Below, piece by piece: positions 1 through 5,863 of a stretch of 6,060 bases of DNA. The stretch is from Bacteroidia bacterium (GTDB lineage: Bacteria > Bacteroidota > Bacteroidia > Bacteroidales > GCA-2748055). Position numbers and translations under genes: made by a program. The stretch covers positions 1 through 6,060 of the forward strand of contig SPBY01000204.1 of assembly GCA_004525825.1 (NCBI GenBank). The letters run 5' to 3'. The notes below the pieces were generated by a model. It saw only the letters and a program-made list of their open reading frames with translations, did not search any database and was not told the DNA's origin. Every line of letters begins with the position of its first letter. The stretch's first letter is position 1.

Positions 1-441
1 ATGGACAATGTGATGATCAATGGTTACATGATCCCTTATGTCTACCTGTTGTTCATCCTTCTGATGCCATTTGAAACCCCCAGGTGGCTGCAATTGATTG
101 CGGGATTTGGATTGGGACTCACCCTGGATCTTTTCAGCAACACGCTGGGAATGCATACCGCTGCCACGGTTCTGGCAGCCTTTGCAAGGTCTTATATGCT
201 CGACCTGCTGGCACCCCGCGATGGATATGAACCCGATTCATTTCCAAGGATCCACTATTATGGTTTTTACTGGTTCCTGAAATATACCCTGGTCATTGTC
301 TTCATCCATCACTTCGCCCTCTTCTACCTGGAAGTGTTCCAGCTGAAGGAATTTTTAAGTACCTTGCTCCGGGTGATCCTGAGTTCAATCCTGTCCGCCT
401 CAACCATTGTGCTCAGCCAGTATTTTGTATTCCGGAAATAG
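1..441 (+). CDS. mreD: Rod shape-determining protein MreD, 5'-partial
   Basis: MreD is an integral inner-membrane protein of the elongasome that works with MreB and MreC to position lateral wall synthesis. The visible 146 residues are very hydrophobic, with membrane segments at roughly residues 8-23, 30-48, 52-70, 90-110 and 118-141. Features I recognise from Bacteroidota MreD are PFETP (23-27), DLFSNTLGMH (43-52), APRDGYE (71-77) and a basic C-terminus ending FRK. The frame is open at the left edge. The ATG at base 1 encodes Met where Bacteroidota homologues are already past their first transmembrane helix, which they have about 20 residues upstream of the GY-x-x-PY stretch. I therefore infer that the gene starts outside the window and that this ATG is internal. 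The stop codon is followed immediately by the PBP2 ATG. The family call is firm; the 5' truncation is an inference. Confidence 0.85.
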   Translation: MDNVMINGYMIPYVYLLFILLMPFETPRWLQLIAGFGLGLTLDLFSNTLGMHTAATVLAAFARSYMLDLLAPRDGYEPDSFPRIHYYGFYWFLKYTLVIVFIHHFALFYLEVFQLKEFLSTLLRVILSSILSASTIVLSQYFVFRK

Positions 442-2319
442 ATGAACCATTTTACTGACAGAAGGTATGTTTTTGCTGCTGCAATCATCCTCGTGGCTCT
501 GGTTTTTATCATCCGCCTTTTTCAGATTCAGGTGGTTGACAAATCGTATAAACAGTATGCTTTAAGCAATGCCCAGAGTGCCAGGGTCATATATCCGGCC
601 AGGGGATTGATCTATGACCGCACCGGAAAGATCATGGTGTACAATAAGGCTGCTTACGACATCATGGTCACCCCCCGTTTGCTGGAGCCCTTCGATACTA
701 CCGAAATGTGCCAGATTCTGGATATTACAAGGGAAGATGCCAAAGAAAGGCTCCGGGCAGCCAGGTCCTATTCCATGAGGGTCCCTTCTGTTTTTATGAA
801 GCAGGTCAGCTACGAAAATGCAGCCCTTCTACAGGAGAAACTGTTCCAGTTTCAAGGATTCTATGTACAGACCCGTACGCTCAGGGAATATACCACCCCT
901 GTGGCTTCCCACGCCCTTGGGTATGTGGGAGAAGTGGATCAGTCGATACTGGACAATGAGCCCTATTACCAACTGGGTGATTATATCGGAGTTTCAGGAA
1001 TTGAAAAGGCCTATGAGCCTTATTTAAGGGGGCAGAAAGGAAAAAATGTTTTCCTGAAGGATGTGCATAACCAGACCATTGAGTCCTACCAGGAAGGCAG
1101 GCTCGATGTGCAGGTGGTAGTGGGAACAAACCTGACCACCACCCTGGATATGGAACTGCAGGAGTATGGCGAGAAACTGATGTCCCCCTACGTGGGTAGT
1201 ATCGTGGCTTTGGAACCGGCTACTGGTGAGGTGCTGGCCATGGTGAGTGCTCCCAGCTACACTCCCGACCTGCTGGTGGGCCGTAGTCTGAGCCGGGCTT
1301 TTGGGGACCTGGCAGCCGACACCCTGAATCCCCTTTTTAACAGGGCATTGATGGCCCAGTATCCTCCAGGTTCCACTTTCAAGACCATCATGGCACTTAT
1401 CGGTCTGCAGGAGAAGGTCATTTCTATAAACACCTCACACAACTGTTATTATGGTTTCTATGTGGGAAATATCCATACCGCGTGCCACCTGCACGATACC
1501 CCCCTGAAACTGATTGAGGCCATTCAGAATTCCTGCAACACCTATTTTATCAATGTTCTGAAAAGCACTCTGCAGGATGTTAAATTCCCCAACACGGCTT
1601 CAACTTATGATAACTGGCGAGGACACCTTCTCTCCATGGGGTTCACCAAACCCCTGGGAATTGAACTGACCAACGAGCTGGATGGGAACATCCCCGAAGC
1701 GTCCTATTTCAACAGGATATACGGGGAAAATCACTGGAACTACGTCACCATCCGTTCCCTGGCCATCGGACAGGGGGAACTGCTGATCACCCCCATCCAG
1801 ATGGCCAACATGACAGCCACCATCGCCAATCACGGATACTACATCACCCCTCACCTGGTTAAGGACATCGAGGGTGAAGACCAGATAGATGAAAGGTATC
1901 AGGAACGAAATTACACCACCATCGACACAGCCAATTACGGGCCTATTGTGGAAGGCATGGATCTGGTGGTGAACGGGGGAAAGGGTTCCACGGCCAGAAA
2001 TGCCAGGATTGCGGATATCAGGGTTTGCGGCAAAACCGGGACAGCTGAGAACCCGCATGGCAATGACCACTCCATTTTTATTGCATTTGCCCCCAAGGAG
2101 AATCCCAAAATTGCCATTGCGGTTTATGTGGAGAACCAGGGATTCGGCACCACCTATGCAGCCCCCATTGCCAGCCTCATGATTGAAAAGTACCTGACCA
2201 GGGAGATCAAAAGAACCTGGTATGAAAACTGGGTATTGCAGCTTACACAACCGGTGGTTCCTGAACGAAAAAGAGACACTACCCAAATAAGCACAATGGA
2301 TGATGGTACAGAGGAATAG
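442..2319 (+). CDS. mrdA: Penicillin-binding protein 2, elongasome transpeptidase (class B PBP)
   Basis: This is the DD-transpeptidase that cross-links peptidoglycan during cell elongation as partner of RodA; its catalytic domain sits in the periplasm. The 625 residues, a usual length for the family, show a short cytoplasmic tail, one membrane anchor (about 9-27), and a PBP-dimer/pedestal region beginning at RGLIYDRTGK (54-63). The linker contains SHALGYVGEV (156-165) and SGIEKAYE (185-192). In the transpeptidase domain all three active-site motifs are intact: S311-T-F-K314 (SxxK, nucleophile S311), S364-C-N366 (SxN) and K531-T-G533 followed by TAEN. A DHS-x-F-I-AFAP stretch (542-551) follows, as is typical. 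ATG 442 follows the mreD stop with no gap, and the TM anchor begins a few residues later, so this start is well supported. Cys and His residues cluster between SxxK and SxN (C335, H345, C348, H349, H351), possibly a metal site. The end overlaps rodA by 20 bp. Confidence 0.96.
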   Translation: MNHFTDRRYVFAAAIILVALVFIIRLFQIQVVDKSYKQYALSNAQSARVIYPARGLIYDRTGKIMVYNKAAYDIMVTPRLLEPFDTTEMCQILDITREDAKERLRAARSYSMRVPSVFMKQVSYENAALLQEKLFQFQGFYVQTRTLREYTTPVASHALGYVGEVDQSILDNEPYYQLGDYIGVSGIEKAYEPYLRGQKGKNVFLKDVHNQTIESYQEGRLDVQVVVGTNLTTTLDMELQEYGEKLMSPYVGSIVALEPATGEVLAMVSAPSYTPDLLVGRSLSRAFGDLAADTLNPLFNRALMAQYPPGSTFKTIMALIGLQEKVISINTSHNCYYGFYVGNIHTACHLHDTPLKLIEAIQNSCNTYFINVLKSTLQDVKFPNTASTYDNWRGHLLSMGFTKPLGIELTNELDGNIPEASYFNRIYGENHWNYVTIRSLAIGQGELLITPIQMANMTATIANHGYYITPHLVKDIEGEDQIDERYQERNYTTIDTANYGPIVEGMDLVVNGGKGSTARNARIADIRVCGKTGTAENPHGNDHSIFIAFAPKENPKIAIAVYVENQGFGTTYAAPIASLMIEKYLTREIKRTWYENWVLQLTQPVVPERKRDTTQISTMDDGTEE

Positions 2320-3727
2320 GACAATGGCAAACCTGGACTGGATCTCCATCCTGCTGTGGCTGGTGATAATGGTTTTTGGCTGGATGAATATATATTCAGC
2401 CAATATCATGGAAGCCGACGGGAGCATGTTTGATCTGTCCCAACGCTTCGGAAAGCAGCTGATATGGATCGGCGCCTCTCTGGTACTGGCCATGCTATTG
2501 CTTGCACTTGATGCCAAATTTTACATCTATTTCTCTTATTTTCTTTATGTGATCCTGCTGGGGGTACTGCTGGGGGTGTTAATTTTCGGGAGAGAAATCA
2601 ACGGAGCCAAAAGCTGGTTTGTGATTGGGGGATTTCAGCTTCAGCCCTCTGAGTTTGCCAAGCCCATTACCGCCCTTGCTCTGGCCAATCTTCTCTCTTC
2701 TCATAACTACAATCTCAAGAGGTTCTGGCACCTGGTCAAAGCTGGCGCCATCATCATGGTCCCTCCCATGCTGATCATTCTTCAGCCCGATCTCGGTTCT
2801 GTATTGGTTTACTCCGCTTTTATCCTGGTGCTTTTCAGGGAGGGTTTTTCGGCAAGCATCATGATGATGCTGGCAGCCCTGGCCCTCCTGTTTTTTACCA
2901 CATTGCTTCTCGACAAAGCCCTGATCCTGCTCCTTCTGGTGGTGGCCAGTCTGATCATATATATGGTGGCGTCACGATCTTTCAAAAAAGGGGTAGGCAA
3001 CGCTGTTTGGATTGCCGGAATTTTTGGCCTGTTCTATGGAATAAATTATCTCTTGCAAACCGAATTTTCCCTGTTCATGCTTGGCCTGGCCTCCCTGCTT
3101 CCGGTATCCATGGTGGTTGTCGTGAAAGGGTTCCGTTTGAGAGAATATGTCCGGATGAAAATCCTGGCCGGATTGATCATTTCCATTGTATTTATCATCT
3201 CGGTGGATTTCGCTATGAACAATGTACTGAAACCTCACCAGCAGCACAGGATCTACGTAACACTGGGGCTGGAAGATGATCCACAGGGAGTGGGGTACAA
3301 TGTAAACCAATCCAAAATTGCCATTGGTTCAGGGGGATTTTCAGGCAAAGGATATCTGAACGGAACGCAGACCAAACTGCATTTTGTGCCTGAACAAAGC
3401 ACCGATTTTATCTTCTGTACAGTGGGAGAAGAGTGGGGCTTCCTGGGCACTACTTTTGTCATTCTTCTTTATGCCGGTTTATTCCTTCGGCTCATTAAGC
3501 TTGCCGAACGCCAAAGGTCCTCCTTCAGCAGGATTTTTGGCTATGGCTTCATCTCCATCCTGCTGATTCATTTTATTGTTAATATCGGGATGACCATAGG
3601 ATTGCTTCCGGTCATTGGTATCCCTCTTCCGTTTTTCAGCTATGGAGGCTCATCCCTGTGGGCCTTCACCATGTTCCTTTTTATCTTTCTAAGACTGGAC
3701 GCCAGCCGGCTCGAATTGCTCCGTTAA
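2300..3727 (+). CDS. rodA: Rod shape-determining protein RodA, SEDS peptidoglycan glycosyltransferase
   Basis: RodA polymerises lipid II into glycan strands during elongation, in complex with PBP2. The 475-residue product is polytopic. SEDS hallmarks are visible: REINGAKSW (98-106), QPSEFAK (115-121), QPDLGS (162-167), DPQGVGYN-x-x-QSKIAIGSGG (327-346), GKGYLNGTQ (349-357), EQSTDFIF (365-372) with D369 matching the catalytic Asp in the fourth extracellular loop, GEEWGFLG (376-383), and PVIGIPLPFFSYGGSS (437-452). It is about 100 residues longer than E. coli RodA (about 370). The excess lies between QPDLGS and DPQGVG and consists mainly of extra hydrophobic segments. The gene overlaps the end of PBP2 by 20 bp, consistent with translational coupling. 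An in-frame ATG at 2324 (M9), behind GAGG at 2311-2314, is an alternative start just after the PBP2 stop. Function is highly confident; the exact start is not settled. Confidence 0.95.
   Translation: MMVQRNRTMANLDWISILLWLVIMVFGWMNIYSANIMEADGSMFDLSQRFGKQLIWIGASLVLAMLLLALDAKFYIYFSYFLYVILLGVLLGVLIFGREINGAKSWFVIGGFQLQPSEFAKPITALALANLLSSHNYNLKRFWHLVKAGAIIMVPPMLIILQPDLGSVLVYSAFILVLFREGFSASIMMMLAALALLFFTTLLLDKALILLLLVVASLIIYMVASRSFKKGVGNAVWIAGIFGLFYGINYLLQTEFSLFMLGLASLLPVSMVVVVKGFRLREYVRMKILAGLIISIVFIISVDFAMNNVLKPHQQHRIYVTLGLEDDPQGVGYNVNQSKIAIGSGGFSGKGYLNGTQTKLHFVPEQSTDFIFCTVGEEWGFLGTTFVILLYAGLFLRLIKLAERQRSSFSRIFGYGFISILLIHFIVNIGMTIGLLPVIGIPLPFFSYGGSSLWAFTMFLFIFLRLDASRLELLR
3724..3727. other. Shared TTAA: overlapping convergent stop codons of rodA and acpH
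   Basis: The palindrome TTAA supplies TAA for rodA on the plus strand (3725-3727) and TAA for acpH on the minus strand (3724-3726). There is no intergenic space. I see no GC-rich hairpin followed by a T-run on either strand close to the junction, so transcripts probably run some way into the opposite gene. Confidence 0.9.
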
Positions 3728-4341
3728 CTCTCCGGATAGTTGTCCCTCTCCACAGAGATCTCGATCTTATATTTCTCTTCCAGGAATTCAACGATCATTG
3801 GAAAAAACTCCAGGAAATCTTCCATGAACACCGAGTAATGGTTCCTCAGAACTTCCACGGCAAATGCAGAATGATCGGGCAGGGAAGTATTGGCCGACAT
3901 TCGTTCAAGCACCAGTTCAATGCCCTCCACGTTAGTATAGGCCATCATCCAGTTATTTTCCAGAAAGGTGGGGAACCACCTTTTGATGGAATCGGGCAAC
4001 ACTTTATAGTTTCTCTTCAACAAATCATAGGTCCGGCTCACAAATTCGCTGAGCGGCAAACTTGAGTAGCTGTCCCACAGCGAAGCGAGAAAATGATCGT
4101 AGAAAATATCGATGATGATCCCCGCATATTTATGATACTTCGAGGTAAGTCGTTGTTTGCTTCGCCTGGTCACTTCGTGCATATCAGTAAAGGAATCGAT
4201 GTCGCGGTGGATCAGAATTCCCTTTTTAACCTGCTCCGGAAAGAGGAGATAGTTTTTCCCTTTCACGTAATCGCCCATGAAATTCCCCACAATGATCTCC
4301 TCATTGCCCCCTGAAAGATATGTATGTGCCAGAAAATTCAC
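3724..4341 (-). CDS. acpH: Acyl carrier protein phosphodiesterase family protein (AcpH/DUF479)
   Basis: The family prototype, E. coli AcpH, hydrolyses the 4'-phosphopantetheine group from holo-ACP to give apo-ACP, using a metal-dependent HD-like active site in the cytoplasm. The 205 residues match the family's usual size (about 190-200). Visible family features are the N-terminal MNFLAHTYLS (1-10), GNFMGDYVKG (19-28, D24), GILIHRDIDSFTDMH (41-55, with H45, R46, D47, D49, D53, H55), GIIIDIFYDHFLA (74-86, with D78, D82, H83), and the later W131, Y135, EG (139-140) and R147. The start codon is GTG: an in-frame TAG lies only five codons upstream (plus-strand 4354-4356), and the product begins exactly at the canonical M-N-F-L-A-H. 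An AGGA abuts the GTG with no spacer. The gene is convergent with rodA, and the two stops share TTAA. ACP hydrolase activity is known for few members, so the exact substrate in this organism is inferred. Confidence 0.88.
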   Translation of the reverse strand: MNFLAHTYLSGGNEEIIVGNFMGDYVKGKNYLLFPEQVKKGILIHRDIDSFTDMHEVTRRSKQRLTSKYHKYAGIIIDIFYDHFLASLWDSYSSLPLSEFVSRTYDLLKRNYKVLPDSIKRWFPTFLENNWMMAYTNVEGIELVLERMSANTSLPDHSAFAVEVLRNHYSVFMEDFLEFFPMIVEFLEEKYKIEISVERDNYPES

Positions 4342-4356
4342 TCCTGTATGAATCTA

Positions 4357-4386
4357 TTTTCGAATTTCGGTAAAATTATTCGAAAA
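4357..4386. repeat. 9-bp inverted repeat, operator-like, upstream of acpH
   Basis: TTTTCGAAT (4357-4365) and ATTCGAAAA (4378-4386) are perfect inverted copies separated by 12 bases. Each arm contains the palindrome TTCGAA, and the two TTCGAA cores are centred 20 bases apart, about two helical turns. The right arm lies 37-45 bases and the left arm 16-24 bases from the acpH GTG. The spacing suggests a dimer or tetramer binding site, but an RNA hairpin in the acpH leader is also possible. The repeat itself is certain; its role is inferred. Confidence 0.6.
4371..4378 (-). promoter_or_regulatory. Possible Bacteroidota -7 element for acpH
   Basis: Read on the minus strand these bases are TAATTTTA, one base off the Bacteroidota -7 consensus TAnnTTTG. 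It lies between the arms of the inverted repeat and would give a leader of about 20-25 bases before the GTG. I find no good TTTG -33 box at the expected distance upstream, so this is weak. Confidence 0.3.
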
Positions 4387-4465
4387 ACCCATCTATTATA
4401 TTACGCTTATATACACAAGTTGTTCTATGGGTGGCCACATTTAAATATTTTACAGCATGTTCAGT

Positions 4466-4494
4466 TTTGCAGGACAAATATTCCTCTACATTTA
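4466..4494 (+). promoter_or_regulatory. Candidate Bacteroidota promoter for the COG2403 GTPase gene
   Basis: A TTTG (4466-4469) is followed after 17 bases by TACATTTA (4487-4494), resembling the -33 TTTG and -7 TAnnTTTG elements of the Bacteroidota primary sigma factor. The spacer is slightly short and the last base of the -7 box differs. Transcription would start near 4500, leaving an A-rich leader of about 20 bases (4501-4522) with no Shine-Dalgarno sequence, as is common in this phylum. Confidence 0.4.
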
Positions 4495-4522
4495 GGATCA
4501 CGAAAATAAAACTACACAAGAA

Positions 4523-5863
4523 ATGACCAGAAAGAATATCATTATTATTGGTGCTGCAGGAAGGGATTTTCACAATTTCAATACCTGTTTCAGAGACAAT
4601 GAGGAATACAATGTAGTGGCATTCACAGCTGCACAAATTCCTGACATCGATGGCAGGAAGTATCCTGGGGGTCTGGCTGGATCGCTCTATCCCGACGGGA
4701 TCCCAATCTTCTCGGAGGACCAGCTTCCCAGGTTGATAAAGGAATTATTAGTCAAGACCTGTGTATTTTCGTACAGTGATCTCCCCTATGGCAAAGTGAT
4801 GGCCATCAGTGCAGTGGTAAACGCCGCGGGAGCAAATTTCAAACTGCTTGGGACCAACGACACCATGATTCCAAGCAATAAACCGGTGATCGCTGTATGT
4901 GCTGTAAGAACCGGTTGTGGTAAAAGTCAAACTTCCAGGCGGGTCATTGAGCTTCTCATGGAAAAAGGATTAAAGGTGGTGGCCATCAGGCACCCCATGC
5001 CCTATGGCGACCTGATGGCACAGAAGGTGCAACGTTTCGCCGAGTTAGAGGATCTCAAGCTCCACAAGTGCACCATCGAAGAGATGGAAGAATATGAACC
5101 GCATGTAGTCAGAGGAAATGTAATATATGCGGGGGTCGATTATGAAGCGATCCTTCGCGCAGCAGAGAAGGATCCCCAGGGCTGTGATGTTATACTCTGG
5201 GATGGTGGAAACAACGATTTTCCCTTTTATAAGCCGGACCTTACAATCGGTGTGACCGATCCTCACCGTGCCGGTCATGAATTGAGTTATTACCCGGGTG
5301 AAGTGGTATTGAGAATTTCCGATGTGGTGATTATCAATAAGATGGATAGTGCCCCGCCCGAAGGAATCCAGATAGTGAGGGAGAGCATTGAAAAAGTGAA
5401 TCCTTCTGCCATTGTCATTGATGGTGCCTCACCTATCAGGGTGGACAACCCGGAAGTCATCCGGGGTAAAAGGGTACTGGTGGTGGAAGATGGGCCCACC
5501 CTGACTCACGGAGAGATGAAACTGGGAGCAGGAGTGATAGCTGCCCAAAAATACGGAGCCATTTCCATGGTGGACCCAAGGCCCTTTACGGTTGGGAAAC
5601 TAACGGAAACCTATAAAATTTATCCGAAGATCGGAACCCTGCTTCCTGCCATGGGCTATGGCGATGAGCAACTCAAGGACCTGGAAACCACCATCAACAA
5701 TTCAGATTGTGACTCGGTAATCATTGGTACCCCCATTGATCTGAACCGTCTGATTGACATTAAGAAACCAAATACCAGGGTTTACTATGACCTTCAGGAG
5801 ATTGGCAAACCTGACCTGAATGAAGTACTCAATGAATTTGTTCAGAAACACAAGCTGGTATAG
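4523..5863 (+). CDS. COG2403-family predicted GTPase (cyclic 2,3-diphosphoglycerate synthetase-like)
   Basis: I recognise this as the COG2403 family, often labelled cyclic 2,3-diphosphoglycerate synthetase after the archaeal enzyme. The 446 residues start with a Rossmann-like strand and glycine loop, NIIIIGAAGRDFHNFN (5-20). A central P-loop NTPase domain follows: variant Walker A R129-T-G-C-G-K134-S135, a conserved RHPMPYGDL (156-164), a Walker B-like ILWDGGNND (224-232, D227), and N272-K-M-D275, a G4-type motif that favours GTP. The C-terminal part includes MGYGDEQLKDLE (377-388) and IGTPIDLNRLI (401-411). No signal peptide or membrane segment is visible, so it is probably cytosolic. In hyperthermophilic methanogens the relative makes the solute cDPG; that role is unlikely in a Bacteroidota cell, and the real substrate is unknown. 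It begins a unit divergent from acpH and overlaps the following lipoprotein gene. Family assignment is good, function uncertain. Confidence 0.85.
   Translation: MTRKNIIIIGAAGRDFHNFNTCFRDNEEYNVVAFTAAQIPDIDGRKYPGGLAGSLYPDGIPIFSEDQLPRLIKELLVKTCVFSYSDLPYGKVMAISAVVNAAGANFKLLGTNDTMIPSNKPVIAVCAVRTGCGKSQTSRRVIELLMEKGLKVVAIRHPMPYGDLMAQKVQRFAELEDLKLHKCTIEEMEEYEPHVVRGNVIYAGVDYEAILRAAEKDPQGCDVILWDGGNNDFPFYKPDLTIGVTDPHRAGHELSYYPGEVVLRISDVVIINKMDSAPPEGIQIVRESIEKVNPSAIVIDGASPIRVDNPEVIRGKRVLVVEDGPTLTHGEMKLGAGVIAAQKYGAISMVDPRPFTVGKLTETYKIYPKIGTLLPAMGYGDEQLKDLETTINNSDCDSVIIGTPIDLNRLIDIKKPNTRVYYDLQEIGKPDLNEVLNEFVQKHKLV

Larger units (their letters stand above)
4342..4522. promoter_or_regulatory. Divergent intergenic region between acpH and the COG2403 GTPase gene
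   Basis: This 181-base spacer is clearly richer in A+T than the flanking genes and separates two outward-facing start codons, so it should contain both promoters. It holds a 9-bp inverted repeat near acpH (4357-4386), an 8-bp palindrome GTGGCCAC (4431-4438), and a candidate promoter facing the GTPase gene (4466-4494). Short open frames crossing it on either strand have no recognisable family features and I do not call them genes. No tRNA, riboswitch fold or obvious terminator was found. Confidence 0.7.

Noticed and set aside
1600..2517. 305-codon open frame on the minus strand opposite PBP2 and the start of rodA
   Set aside because: It lies antisense to two certain genes, the translation shows no family motif or sensible domain pattern, and its composition is what the reverse frame of these genes would give.
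2555..2577. Short direct repeat of CTGCTGGGGGT
   Set aside because: It encodes repeated Leu-Leu-Gly-Val within a RodA membrane helix and is explained by coding for a hydrophobic segment.
3755..3762. Palindrome GAGATCTC near the rodA/acpH junction as a terminator or site
   Set aside because: Eight bases inside the acpH coding region, without a loop or a T-run, are expected by chance.
3658..4065. 135-codon plus-strand frame from the end of rodA into the acpH region
   Set aside because: It is antisense to acpH, whose family motifs are clear, and it has no recognisable protein features.
4431..4438. Palindrome GTGGCCAC in the divergent spacer as an operator
   Set aside because: The arms do not extend beyond 8 bp and nothing ties it to a promoter element; noted only as part of the spacer description.
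4324..4509. 61-codon plus-strand frame inside the divergent spacer
   Set aside because: It crosses the acpH start in antisense and the candidate promoters, lacks a ribosome-binding site, and matches nothing I recognise.
4376..4636. 86-codon minus-strand frame across the spacer and the start of the GTPase gene
   Set aside because: It overlaps a well-supported gene in antisense, includes the proposed promoter region, and its Cys-rich sequence has no recognisable pattern.
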